Of a stretch of DNA of 64,000 nucleotides, positions 18,009 to 26,724 are shown one piece after another. A program made the translations under genes and the position numbers. The DNA is from Duganella aceris (lineage in GTDB: Bacteria; Pseudomonadota; Gammaproteobacteria; Burkholderiales; Burkholderiaceae_D): contig NZ_JAADJT010000001.1 of the NCBI RefSeq assembly GCF_011090165.1, positions 558,001-622,000 of the forward strand, written 5' to 3'. Positions within the stretch are counted from its first letter, which is position 1. Each line of letters starts with the position of its first letter. The notes beneath the pieces are model-generated. The model was given only the letters and a program-made list of their open reading frames with translations, ran no database searches and was not told the DNA's origin.

Positions 18009-19838
18009 ATGACCAGCAACCAGTCCCACCCGCGCGCCGACGCGGGGCCGACGATGTCCGGCGCCGACATCATCCTGCGCGTGCTCGCCGACGAAGGCGT
18101 CGACACCGTGTTCGGCTACAGCGGCGGCGCGATCCTGCCGACCTATGACGCGGTGTTCCGCTTCAATGAGAGCCAGCGCGACACGCCGCAACGGCAGATC
18201 AAGCTGATCGTGCCGGCCAACGAACAGGCGGCCGGCTTCATGGCCGCCGGCTACGCCCGCGCCAGCGGCAAGGTCGGCGTGTTCATGGTCACCTCGGGGC
18301 CGGGCGCCACCAACGCGGTCACGCCGATCGCCGATTGCAGCGGCGATTCGGTGCCGGTGGTGCTGATCTGCGGCCAGGTGCCGCGCGCCTCGGTCGGCAC
18401 CGACGCCTTCCAGGAGGCGCCGGTGTTCAACATCATGTCGGCCTGCGCCAAGCAGGTGTTCCTGATCACCGATCCGGAGAAGCTCGAAGCCACGCTGCGC
18501 GCGGCGTTCGAAATCGCGCGCACTGGCCGCCCCGGTCCGGTGGTGGTCGACATCCCCAAGGACATCCAGAACTGGGTCGGCCGCTACCAGGGCAGCGGCA
18601 GCCTGCAGTTCCGTGGCTACTCGGAGCGGTTGCGCGCCATTGCCGAAGGATCGGCGATGAGCGACGCCAAGCGCAGGAAGTTCTTCGAGCGGCTCGGCGC
18701 CAGCAAGCGGCCGTTGTTGTATGTCGGCGGCGGCGTGGTGTCGGGCCGCGCCAGCGCCGAGCTGCTGGCGTTCGCCGAGACTTATCGGATTCCGGTGGTG
18801 ATGACCTTGATGGGCTTGACCGCGATGCCGGCCGGTCATCCGCTGGCGTTGGGCATGCTCGGCATGCACGGCACGGCGTACGCCAACTATGCGGTCGAGG
18901 ACTGCGATTTGCTGATCGCCGTCGGCGCGCGCTTCGATGACCGGGTCGCGGCCAAGCCGCAGGCGTTTGCGCCGAAGGCGCGCTATGTCGCGCACATCGA
19001 TATCGACGCGGTGGAAATCGGCAAGGTCAAGAAGGCCGATTGGACGCTGGTCAGCGATGCGGCCAGCGCCTTGCGGCGCTTGATGGCGTTCGGGCCGCAG
19101 GCTTACGACAGCGAAGGCTGGCTGGCGGAGATCGCGCAATTGAAGCGGGTGCACGCGATGAACTTCAACCGCGCCGGCGCGGCCATCCAGCCGCAGGATC
19201 TGGTTGAGAAACTCAGTCTGGTCACCGGCGGCGACGCCATCATCACCACCGGCGTCGGCCAGCATCAGATGTGGGTGGCGCAGTATTTCAGGTTCCGCCA
19301 TCCGCGCAGCCTGCTGACGTCGGGCAGCATGGGCACCATGGGCTTCGGCCTGCCGGCGGCGATCGGCGCGCAGCTGGCTTGCCCGGACAAGCTGGTCATC
19401 GATATCGATGGCGACGGCAGCATCCGCATGAACATCGGCGATCTGGAGACCGCGACCACTTACGGCGTGCCGGTCAAGGTGCTGGTGATGAATAATCGTG
19501 GCGACGGCATGATCCGCCAGTGGCAGCGCTTGTTCTTCAATGACCGCATGTGCGTCAGCGACAAGTCCTTGCACCGCAAGGACTTCGTGCTGGCGGCCAA
19601 GGCCGATGGCTTCGAGTTCGCACGGCGGGTCGAACGGCCGGCCGAACTGGAGGCGATGTTGCGCAAGTTCGTCGCGTTCGATGGGCCGGCGTTTCTGGAG
19701 GTGATGATCGATGAGGCGGCGGACGTCTATCCGATGGTCGGTCCGGGCCAGACCTACAGCGGCATGGTCACCGGCGACTACATCACGCCGCGCAGCGCAC
19801 CCGTGGCGTACGAACACGGCATGCCGGATCTTTTCTGA
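18009..19838 (+). CDS. Acetolactate synthase large-subunit-like ThDP enzyme
   Basis: 609 residues from ATG 18009. All three domains of the ThDP family are present. The N-terminal domain has GYSGGAILPTYDAV and the catalytic Glu72 in PANEQAAGFMAAGYARASGK, followed by TSGPGATN. The C-terminal domain has GSMGTMGFGLPAAIGA and the ThDP/Mg motif GDGS (468-471) to NN about 25 residues on. The layout is that of IlvB/AHAS, which joins two pyruvates or pyruvate with 2-oxobutyrate. Typical enzymes have HEQ at the active Glu; here it is NEQ. No ilvN or ilvC is adjacent, so it may be a stand-alone or specialised enzyme and not the main branched-chain synthase. Confidence 0.85.
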   Translation: MTSNQSHPRADAGPTMSGADIILRVLADEGVDTVFGYSGGAILPTYDAVFRFNESQRDTPQRQIKLIVPANEQAAGFMAAGYARASGKVGVFMVTSGPGATNAVTPIADCSGDSVPVVLICGQVPRASVGTDAFQEAPVFNIMSACAKQVFLITDPEKLEATLRAAFEIARTGRPGPVVVDIPKDIQNWVGRYQGSGSLQFRGYSERLRAIAEGSAMSDAKRRKFFERLGASKRPLLYVGGGVVSGRASAELLAFAETYRIPVVMTLMGLTAMPAGHPLALGMLGMHGTAYANYAVEDCDLLIAVGARFDDRVAAKPQAFAPKARYVAHIDIDAVEIGKVKKADWTLVSDAASALRRLMAFGPQAYDSEGWLAEIAQLKRVHAMNFNRAGAAIQPQDLVEKLSLVTGGDAIITTGVGQHQMWVAQYFRFRHPRSLLTSGSMGTMGFGLPAAIGAQLACPDKLVIDIDGDGSIRMNIGDLETATTYGVPVKVLVMNNRGDGMIRQWQRLFFNDRMCVSDKSLHRKDFVLAAKADGFEFARRVERPAELEAMLRKFVAFDGPAFLEVMIDEAADVYPMVGPGQTYSGMVTGDYITPRSAPVAYEHGMPDLF

Positions 19839-19852
19839 CAAGGCGAACCAGC

Positions 19853-20155
19853 ATGGAACGCGATCCAAGATATCTCAAACTGCTGGCCGTGCTGTCGGCG
19901 GCGCAGGCGGCGAGCTTCGTCGCGCTGCTTGGCGTCGCCTTACCGGTGAAGTACTTCGCCGGCTACGGCGGCGCAGTGACCACGATCGGCGCACTGCACG
20001 GCGTGCTGTGGCTGCTGTACATGTGGGTGGTGTTGGCGATGACGACCCTGAAGATGTGGCGCGGCGCGCAAATCCTGCGGCTGGTGTTCAGTCCGTTGCT
20101 ACCCTTCGGCGGATTCGCCACCGCGCGCTGGATCAGTCATCTTTCCGGCGAGTGA
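19853..20155 (+). CDS. Small membrane protein, DUF3817 family
   Basis: 100 residues with three hydrophobic segments (about 10-30, 42-66 and 76-95). Markers of DUF3817 are LPVKYFAGYGG, the GALHGVLWLLYMW segment and the LPFGGFATARWI end. The function of the family is unknown. It follows the ThDP enzyme by 14 bases with AAGG as ribosome site, so they are likely co-transcribed. Its 3' end overlaps the convergent gene by 19 bases. Confidence 0.8.
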   Translation: MERDPRYLKLLAVLSAAQAASFVALLGVALPVKYFAGYGGAVTTIGALHGVLWLLYMWVVLAMTTLKMWRGAQILRLVFSPLLPFGGFATARWISHLSGE

Positions 20156-20769
20156 AAGGCATCGCTTTTGCGCTTCGCCGCACGGCGCTTGTGGCGGGCG
20201 CTGCGTCCAGAGCCTTTGTTGCGCTGGGCGCCGTTTTCGGTCGCCGCACCCGTTGCGCGCGGCCCGGGTTGGGGCGGCGCAGGCGGCCGTTCGGCCCGGA
20301 CGCGCGTGCCATCATTGGCGCCTCCGGCGCTTGCCTGGGGTCGTGGCGGCTGGCCGCGCCGGTCCGCCGCTCCTTCCATCAGCCGCGCTATCGCGGCCTT
20401 GCGCGCCGCCCGGCACACATCGGCCAGCAACCACGCATCGCTTCCGGGCAGACGTAGCCACACGGCCTTCCAAGCATTGCGGTTGCCGCTGCCGAACAGA
20501 TTGGCAAAGCACGACGGCGAGATGGCATGCTCGCCATATTTGATCGCCGCTCCCTCCACGGCGAAATACTGCCGATGGTCGAAGCTGGCGCGCAGCCTGG
20601 TGCCTTCGGGCAGAAACACCTCCTTCCATTGGTAGCCGGACTCGGACGGCGCCACCGCCGCCTGCTTCTGTGGCGGGGGCGCCGGCTTCATATAGTTGCG
20701 GAGCGCTTCGCAGACATACGGCTCCATCCCGAACGAGTCATTCCAATGAAGACCGGTAAACTTCCCCAT
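20137..20769 (-). CDS. Unknown protein with RAMA-like domain and basic tail
   Basis: 210 residues from ATG 20769; a TTG start four codons earlier is also possible. Residues of about 45-115 (FLPEGTRLRASFDHRQYFAV to the SPSCFANLFGSGNRNAWKAV segment) follow the pattern of RAMA/DUF4357-type domains, which occur attached to restriction-modification enzymes and nucleases. The last 80 residues are rich in Pro, Gly, Arg and Lys and end in a strongly basic stretch (RSARHKRRAAKRK), suggesting nucleic acid binding. No methylase or nuclease is nearby. The domain call is by eye and uncertain. The coding frame is supported by its biased third positions. Confidence 0.6.
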   Translation of the reverse strand: MGKFTGLHWNDSFGMEPYVCEALRNYMKPAPPPQKQAAVAPSESGYQWKEVFLPEGTRLRASFDHRQYFAVEGAAIKYGEHAISPSCFANLFGSGNRNAWKAVWLRLPGSDAWLLADVCRAARKAAIARLMEGAADRRGQPPRPQASAGGANDGTRVRAERPPAPPQPGPRATGAATENGAQRNKGSGRSARHKRRAAKRKSDAFHSPER

Positions 20770-20817
20770 TTCAACCAGCAAATCGTCGGGGACGCGGATG
20801 GGGAATGCACAGCCTTT

Positions 20818-22347
20818 TTATTTCAAAACCCGCTGCGCCATCATCAGCAGCGCGCCGGCCACGCCGAGCGCCACCAGGAAACCGAAGTAGTCCAGGCTGG
20901 ACAGCAGCACCGCCTGTTGGTTCAGCTGTTGCGCCAGGCTGGCGATCGCCGCCATCGGCGCCTGCGCGCCGTGGCTGGACGCGAACTGCTCGCCCAACTG
21001 CCCCGCCGCATGGCTGAACGCCGCGTCGTCGCCGTTGAAGCGTTGCAACAGCACCGAAAGATGCTCGCTGCTGCGCCACTGCAAGCCTAGCGCCGCCCCG
21101 GCGATGCCCAGCGAGACGCCGAACTGCGACAGCATATTCTTCAGCTGCTGCCCGTTGGCGAACGCCACCTCATCACCCTGCAAATCCATGAACGAATGCA
21201 AAGCCGTGGTCACCATCACCGGCGTGATGAAAGCGCCGTAGATCGCGATCCCCGGCCAGACGTCGCTCCACAAGCCGGCTTCGGGATTCAAGCGCATCAG
21301 CACCAGTCCCGACAAGGTCAGGAAAGTAAAGCCGGTGACGTAGAACTTCTTTGCCGACTGGTTCTTCTTCAAGATCATCGCCATGACGGCGAAGGTCGGC
21401 GCGGCGACGATCAGGCCGGCGGTCTGCACCTGACCGATCACCTCCCACGGGAAGCCGAGGCCGCCCTGCATCAGCACCGGCAGCATGTAGTTGTTCGCGC
21501 CCAGCACCATGTAGCCCAGCGTGAACACCGCCATGCCGGTCAGGTAGCGCGGAATCATCAAGCGCTTCATCACCAGCAGCGGCCGCTCATGGCCGTGCTG
21601 ATGCATCGCGAAATACAGCAGCGCGCCGGCGCCGACCAGCACCGCCAGCACCAGCGGCATCGCGTCCGCATAGAAATCGTAGGAGGCGCGCAGCAGCGCG
21701 TACAGGATCAGGAAGGCGCCGCCCATCATGACCAGCGTCATCAGCGGATGCGCCTGGCTGCGCTTTTCCGCCGGCACCAGCTGGTTCGGCAGCGTGAAGC
21801 TGGCGACGACGGCGGCCAGGATCGCCATCGCCGCCAGCAGCACGAAGATCCCCGACCAGTCGCCGTGCGACACCGCGAGCGAGGCCAGCAAGGGCGCCGA
21901 GCCGTTGCCGATGGCGAGCCCGCCGGCGAAGGCGAGGATGCCGCGAAAACGTCGCGGGCTTGGCGGGATCAGTTGCACGATCAGGCGCGCGCTGGTCAGG
22001 AAGGGGCCGCCGCCGAGGCCCATCACGACGCGGCCGCCCAGGTATTGCGGGAAGGAGTCGCTGCTGGCGCACAGCGCCGCGCCGATGACGAATACCACCA
22101 CCGACGCCTGCACGAAGCCGCGCCAGCCGATGCGCTCGATGATCCAGCGCTGCTTGGAGATCGCCGCGATCGCCACCACCGCGTACACCGCCGTGGCGAA
22201 GGTGAATTCCTCGGGCGAGGCGCCGATCTCGCCGAGGATCGGGCCGGAGGCGAAGGTGATCATGCCGCCTTGCAGGAACTCGATGGCGTTCAGCAGGAAG
22301 ATGCAGATCAGCAGGCCGGTTTCATGCGGATGTTTGGGCGCGCTCAT
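20818..22347 (-). CDS. DHA2-family MFS efflux transporter (EmrB type)
   Basis: 509 residues with about 14 hydrophobic segments. The MFS motif region (GGRVVMGLGGGPFLTSARL) and the length fit the DHA2/EmrB group of drug:proton antiporters. The start ATG 22347 lies 1 base after the stop of the HlyD gene. Longer in-frame starts would run into that gene. It is the pump of a three-part system with the HlyD adaptor and outer membrane factor upstream. Substrates are unknown, typically hydrophobic drugs or aromatic acids. Confidence 0.9.
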   Translation of the reverse strand: MSAPKHPHETGLLICIFLLNAIEFLQGGMITFASGPILGEIGASPEEFTFATAVYAVVAIAAISKQRWIIERIGWRGFVQASVVVFVIGAALCASSDSFPQYLGGRVVMGLGGGPFLTSARLIVQLIPPSPRRFRGILAFAGGLAIGNGSAPLLASLAVSHGDWSGIFVLLAAMAILAAVVASFTLPNQLVPAEKRSQAHPLMTLVMMGGAFLILYALLRASYDFYADAMPLVLAVLVGAGALLYFAMHQHGHERPLLVMKRLMIPRYLTGMAVFTLGYMVLGANNYMLPVLMQGGLGFPWEVIGQVQTAGLIVAAPTFAVMAMILKKNQSAKKFYVTGFTFLTLSGLVLMRLNPEAGLWSDVWPGIAIYGAFITPVMVTTALHSFMDLQGDEVAFANGQQLKNMLSQFGVSLGIAGAALGLQWRSSEHLSVLLQRFNGDDAAFSHAAGQLGEQFASSHGAQAPMAAIASLAQQLNQQAVLLSSLDYFGFLVALGVAGALLMMAQRVLK

Positions 22348-22348
22348 G

Positions 22349-23569
22349 TTAGTTATTCCTCGCAGCAGCGCGGTCATGGCCGCCAACGCTGGCGCCTTCG
22401 CGCCCCGCACCGCCGCCACCGCCGGCAGGGATGGCTATGCCGCTGTTGGCGGCGACGATGCGTTCGGCCAGCTGGTCGGCCTGGTCGAGCTCGCGATCGA
22501 AGACGTCGGTGGCGTAGGCCGGCCGGGTGGAGACGGTCCGCATCGCCACCGCGCCGCTGCGGTCGGCGATGTCCACCGCGACGTGCATCGACAAGCCCAG
22601 CTTGAGCGGATGCGCCGCCAGCTGCGCCGGATCGAGCGCGATGCGGATCGGCACCCGTTGCACCACCTTGATCCAGTTGCCGGTGGCGTTCTGCGCCGGC
22701 AGCAGGGCGAAGGCGCTGCCGGTGCCGGCGTCCTGCCCGATCACGCGGCCGCTGTAGCGCACCGCCTTGCCGTAGACATCGGCCGACAGCACCACCGGCT
22801 GGCCGATGCGGATCTCGCGCAACTGCGACTCCTTGAAGTTGGCGTTGACCCACATCTGCTCCGGCGGCACGATCGCCATCAGCGCCGTGCCGGCGTTGAC
22901 GCGCTGCCCAAGCTGCACATTGCGCTTGGCGACCAGCCCCGACACCGGCGCCCGCAAGGTGGTGCGCGCCGAAGCGATATACGCCTCGCGCAGCTGCGCC
23001 ACGGCGGCAAGCACCTCGGGATGGCTGCCGACGCCGGTCTGGTCGACCAGCGCGCCGGCGCCGGCCAACTGCTGCCCGGCTACGTCGAGCGCCGCGCGCG
23101 CGGTCTTGACCGCGTCCTCGGCGTGATGGATGTCCTCGCCGGAAATCGCCCCGCTGTCGGCCAGGCCGCGGCGCCGGGCCAGATCGGCCTCGGCGCGCGC
23201 CAGATCGGCCGCGCGCAGCGCGACGTTGGCGCGGAACTGGCCGGCGTTGGCGAACTGCGCCCGCACCTGCCGCACCGCCTTCGACAACTGCGCCTCGGCG
23301 CGCGCCAGCGCCAGCCGCGCGTCCACCGGATTCAGCTGCACCAGCACCTGACCGGCGCGCACGAACTCGGTGTTGTCGGCGCCGACCTCCGTCACGCTAC
23401 CGGACACTTGGGGCGTCAGCTGCACCACGTTGCCGTCGACATAGGCGTCCTCGGTGGCTTGTTGACCGTCGGGCGCCAGCATGATCCAGGCGGCACCTGC
23501 CGCGCCGACCACCAGCGCCGCGAGCAAGGCGTTGCGTGCGTAAAAGGTTTTGTTGTTGGTTTGAGTCAT
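22349..23569 (-). CDS. HlyD/EmrA-type periplasmic adaptor
   Basis: 406 residues from ATG 23569. One N-terminal membrane segment (13-32) precedes EDAYVDGNVVQLTPQVSGSV, the biotinyl-lipoyl motif of EmrA proteins. A coiled-coil hairpin of about 120 residues follows, then the second lipoyl half (LRAPVSGLVAKRNVQLGQRV) and the barrel. It links the MFS pump with the outer membrane duct. The Gly-rich C-terminal tail (PAGGGGGAGREG) is unusual but probably disordered. It starts 5 bases after the outer membrane factor stop. Confidence 0.92.
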   Translation of the reverse strand: MTQTNNKTFYARNALLAALVVGAAGAAWIMLAPDGQQATEDAYVDGNVVQLTPQVSGSVTEVGADNTEFVRAGQVLVQLNPVDARLALARAEAQLSKAVRQVRAQFANAGQFRANVALRAADLARAEADLARRRGLADSGAISGEDIHHAEDAVKTARAALDVAGQQLAGAGALVDQTGVGSHPEVLAAVAQLREAYIASARTTLRAPVSGLVAKRNVQLGQRVNAGTALMAIVPPEQMWVNANFKESQLREIRIGQPVVLSADVYGKAVRYSGRVIGQDAGTGSAFALLPAQNATGNWIKVVQRVPIRIALDPAQLAAHPLKLGLSMHVAVDIADRSGAVAMRTVSTRPAYATDVFDRELDQADQLAERIVAANSGIAIPAGGGGGAGREGASVGGHDRAAARNN

Positions 23570-23574
23570 GATGA

Positions 23575-25014
23575 TCACCGCGAAGAAGGAGTGGAATAGC
23601 CGCCGCCGAGCGCGCGCGCCAATTGCATGTCGAGATCGAAGGCGCGCGTGTCGAGATCGATTTGCGCGCGCTGCTGTTGCAGCACCTGGATCTGCGACGC
23701 CAGCACCTGCAGATAGTTGCCGACGCCGGAGCGGTAGCGCCGCAGCGACAAGTCGTAGGCCTGCTGCGCCGTCTCCAGCGCCTGCGCCTGCAAGGTGCCG
23801 CGCTCGCCCAGCCATTCGATCGACACCAGCTGGCTCACCACATCGCGCAGCGCTTCGATCAGCGTCTGGTTGTAGGCCTCGACCGCGACGTCATAGTCGG
23901 CGTTGCGCAAGGCCAGGTTGCCGCGCAGCCGGCCGCCGTCGAAGATCGGCAGGCTCAGGCCGGCGCCGGCCCCGGCGATCATGCTGCCGCCTTGCAGCAG
24001 ATGGCTGAAGCCCAGGCTTTGCAGGCCGATCAAGCCGTTGAGGTTGATGCTAGGATAGAACTGCGCCTTGGCCGCATCGATATCGCGGCCCAGCGACTCG
24101 ACGCGCCAGCGCTGCGCCACCACGTCCGGACGGCGCGCCAGCAGCACGCTCGGCAGCATCGCCGGCACGGCGGCGGGACGCGCCAGCTTCAACTGCGGCC
24201 GCTCGATGGCCGCGCCGCGATCCGGGCCGGCGCCCAGCAGCGCCGCCAGTTGCGCCCGCACCAGCGCGATCGCCTCGTCGGCGGTGGCGAGCTCGGTGCG
24301 CGCCAGCGGGATCGCCAGCTGCGCCTGTTTCAGATCGGCCTGCGAATCGATGCTGGCCGCCACGCGCCGCTCGGTCAGCTCCAGCACTTGCCGGCGCTGG
24401 CGCAGCACGTCCTCGCCCAAGTCGCGCTGCGCGTACAGCTGCGACAGCCGCAGATAGGTCTGGGTGATGCCCACCGTCAGCACCAGCCGCGCCGCTTCCA
24501 CCTCGACTTCGGCCGCTTTTTCGCGTCCCATCGCCGCATCCAGCGTCGCCTGATTCTTGCCCCAGAAATCCAACTCGTGCGAGAAGTTCAGGCTGGCCTC
24601 GTTGCTCCACTTCCACGAACCGGCCAGCGGCTTGGGCACGTTGCTGTTCTCGCTGTAGGCGACGCGGTTGCTGCGCGCCGCGCCGGTCACCTGCGGCGAC
24701 AAGGCGGCGCCGGCGATGCCGGCGGCGGCGGCCGCCTGACGCACCCGCGCCTCGGCGATGCGCATGCTCGGGCTGGCGGCCAGCGCCTCGTCGACCAGCC
24801 GGTCGAGTTGCGGATCGCTGTAGCGGCGCCACCAGTCGCGCGCCGGCCAGGCGGCCGGCGAGACCTGCGCGCGCGCCAGGGTCGCGGTGGCTTGCAACTG
24901 GTCCGCGTCGCGCATGCGGGCTTGCGGCTTGAGCCCGGCGTCACTGGCGCAGCCGGCGGCCAGGGCCACTGCGGCCGCCAGGGCGGCGCGACGGAATATC
25001 GGTGTTGTGCTCAT
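23575..25014 (-). CDS. NodT-type outer membrane efflux lipoprotein
   Basis: 479 residues. ATG 25014 has AGGAGGA just upstream. The signal has a lipobox (ALAAGCAS). Two TolC repeats are visible, with DWWRRYSDPQLDRLVDEAL at the start and GLSLPIFDGGRLRGNL in the second half, both hallmarks of the NodT/OprM branch. It is the first gene of the outer membrane factor, HlyD, MFS operon, which is a complete export system through both membranes. Confidence 0.93.
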   Translation of the reverse strand: MSTTPIFRRAALAAAVALAAGCASDAGLKPQARMRDADQLQATATLARAQVSPAAWPARDWWRRYSDPQLDRLVDEALAASPSMRIAEARVRQAAAAAGIAGAALSPQVTGAARSNRVAYSENSNVPKPLAGSWKWSNEASLNFSHELDFWGKNQATLDAAMGREKAAEVEVEAARLVLTVGITQTYLRLSQLYAQRDLGEDVLRQRRQVLELTERRVAASIDSQADLKQAQLAIPLARTELATADEAIALVRAQLAALLGAGPDRGAAIERPQLKLARPAAVPAMLPSVLLARRPDVVAQRWRVESLGRDIDAAKAQFYPSINLNGLIGLQSLGFSHLLQGGSMIAGAGAGLSLPIFDGGRLRGNLALRNADYDVAVEAYNQTLIEALRDVVSQLVSIEWLGERGTLQAQALETAQQAYDLSLRRYRSGVGNYLQVLASQIQVLQQQRAQIDLDTRAFDLDMQLARALGGGYSTPSSR

Positions 25015-25063
25015 ACTTCCTCCTGATGATTTGCGGCGTTGCCGCATCGATGACTCAGTATGA

Positions 25064-25080
25064 TTTAGTACATTAGTAAA
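25064..25080 (-). promoter_or_regulatory. Candidate operator of the efflux operon
   Basis: On the - strand TTTACTAATGTACTAAA holds two copies of TACTAA in an imperfect palindrome. It lies about 50 bases before the start of the outer membrane factor, between a weak -35 (TTCTAT) and -10 (CATACT) 17 bases apart. That is the normal place for a MarR- or TetR-type repressor site. No regulator gene is next to it. Confidence 0.4.
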
Positions 25081-25199
25081 TAGAATCGCCGGCAGCAGCA
25101 GCTGGCGGCCAATCGGCAGCGGTTTTGGGCCAATGCCTTGAATAGCGTTGTGCGGCTTGACATACTTGCGGCTTTGGCCACACGCATAGGGCGGAAATC

Positions 25200-25706
25200 G
25201 TGCAGCAAGAATCGTTACCCGACATCCTCGATCACGGCTTGCAGGTCGTGTTTTGCGGCATCAATCCCGGCGTCGACGCGGCGGCGGCGGGGCACCATTT
25301 TCTCGGCCGGGGCAACCGCTTCTGGCCGGTGCTGCATCTGGCCGGCTTCACGCCGCAGCTGATCGCGCCGCGCGACGACCGCAGCGTGCTCGGCTACGGT
25401 TTGGGGCTGACGGTGGCCGTGGCCCGGCCGACGCGCGGCGCGGATGAAATCCTCGGCGAGGAGTTCGCCCGCGCGGCGTCGGCGTTGCTGGACAAGCTGG
25501 AGTGGTATCGGCCGCGGTGCATCGCCTTCCTGGGCAAGGCGGCGTATCAGGGGATCACCGGCAAGCGGCAGGTGGAATGGGGCGAGCAGGCCGAGCGCCT
25601 GGGCGGCGCGCGGGTATGGATCCTGCCCAATCCCAGCGGACTCAATCGCGGCTTCCCGCTGGAGCGGCTGGTCGAAGCCTATGCGGCGCTCAAACGCTCG
25701 CTGTGA
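25200..25706 (+). CDS. mug: G/U mismatch-specific DNA glycosylase
   Basis: 168 residues, the same length as E. coli Mug. The two active-site motifs are present: GINPG (residues 20-24), which holds the catalytic Asn, and NPSGLN (about 147-152), which inserts into the helix and contacts the guanine. It removes uracil and ethenocytosine opposite G. The start is GTG 25200; no ATG fits. The end overlaps the convergent LysR gene by 17 bases. Confidence 0.93.
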   Translation: MQQESLPDILDHGLQVVFCGINPGVDAAAAGHHFLGRGNRFWPVLHLAGFTPQLIAPRDDRSVLGYGLGLTVAVARPTRGADEILGEEFARAASALLDKLEWYRPRCIAFLGKAAYQGITGKRQVEWGEQAERLGGARVWILPNPSGLNRGFPLERLVEAYAALKRSL

Positions 25707-26613
25707 GGGTGGTGAGCGCCTGCGCGGTGCGCTGGCGCAAACGCGGCGCGACGAAGTCGAGGAAGGCGCGCAATTTCAGCGGCAGCGGCGCCTGGCCCTT
25801 GTGCACCAGGCTGACCGGCAACGGCGCCGACTCGAACGCCTCCAGCACCACGCCGAGCTTGCGCTCCCGCACCGCGTCGGCCACCTGATAGGACAGCACC
25901 CGCACCAGCCCGACGCCGAGGATCGCGGCGGCGATGGCGGCCTCCGACATGTTCACCGCCACCCGCGACCGCACCGGCACCGACAGCTCCGCCTTGCCGC
26001 TGCCGAACACCCAGGCGCGCTTGGATTCCAGCACCTCGAAACTGATGCAATCGTGCGCCGCCAGATCCTGCGGCCTGGCCGGCACGCCATGCGCGGCCAG
26101 GTACGCCGGGCTGCCGCACACCACCCGCCGCACCGCGCCGACGCCGGTCGCCATCATGCTGCTGTCGGGCAGCTCGCCGATGCGCACCGCAACATCGATC
26201 TGCTCGTCCATCAGATGCACCACCCGGTCGGTGAACACCAGCCGGACGTCGATCTGCGGATACGCCGCGAGAAATTCCGCCACCACCGGCAGGATGTGCA
26301 GCCGGCCGAACAAGACCGGCGCGGTGACCACCAGCTCGCCCTTGGGCGTGGCGTACTCGCCGGTGACGATGCGCTCGGCCTCGCCGATCTCCTCCAGGAT
26401 GCGGCGGCAACTGGCGACGTAGGACGCCCCCGCCTCGGTCAGCGACAGCTGCCGCGTGGTGCGATGCAACAGCCGCGTGTTCAGATGCGCCTCCAGCTCC
26501 GCCACCTTGCGGCTGACGGTCGGCAGCGGCATGGCCAGCCGCCGCGCCGCCGCCGACAGGCTGCCGGCGTCGACCACCGCCAGCAGAATGGACATGGATT
26601 CCAGACGGTCCAT
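25690..26613 (-). CDS. LysR-family transcriptional regulator
   Basis: 307 residues. The N-terminal winged helix (residues 1-60, MDRLESMSILLAVVDAGSLS, then LAMPLPTVSRKVAELEAHL) and the two-lobed effector domain are typical. The sequence is close to the group that controls neighbouring MFS pumps. It is divergent from such a pump gene, and a palindrome lies between them. It probably activates the pump on binding a small aromatic or drug-like ligand; this is inferred. Confidence 0.93.
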   Translation of the reverse strand: MDRLESMSILLAVVDAGSLSAAARRLAMPLPTVSRKVAELEAHLNTRLLHRTTRQLSLTEAGASYVASCRRILEEIGEAERIVTGEYATPKGELVVTAPVLFGRLHILPVVAEFLAAYPQIDVRLVFTDRVVHLMDEQIDVAVRIGELPDSSMMATGVGAVRRVVCGSPAYLAAHGVPARPQDLAAHDCISFEVLESKRAWVFGSGKAELSVPVRSRVAVNMSEAAIAAAILGVGLVRVLSYQVADAVRERKLGVVLEAFESAPLPVSLVHKGQAPLPLKLRAFLDFVAPRLRQRTAQALTTLTASV

Positions 26614-26632
26614 AAACTATCTCAATAATTGG

Positions 26633-26662
26633 GAGAATGATTCTCGATCTTAAGGGATTCTC
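26633..26662. promoter_or_regulatory. LysR-type operator between regulator and MFS gene
   Basis: GAGAATGATTCTC (26633-26645) is a perfect palindrome with 6-base arms. A further ATTCTC half-site (26657-26662) follows at about two helical turns. It sits 20 bases before the LysR start and 80 before the MFS start, as expected for a LysR recognition and activation site pair. Confidence 0.6.
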
Positions 26663-26724
26663 TTTGCAGGTGCAAGCTCCTACACTTGGTCCATGAGCTT
26701 TCCCACCAACCCAAGGAGCGCGCC

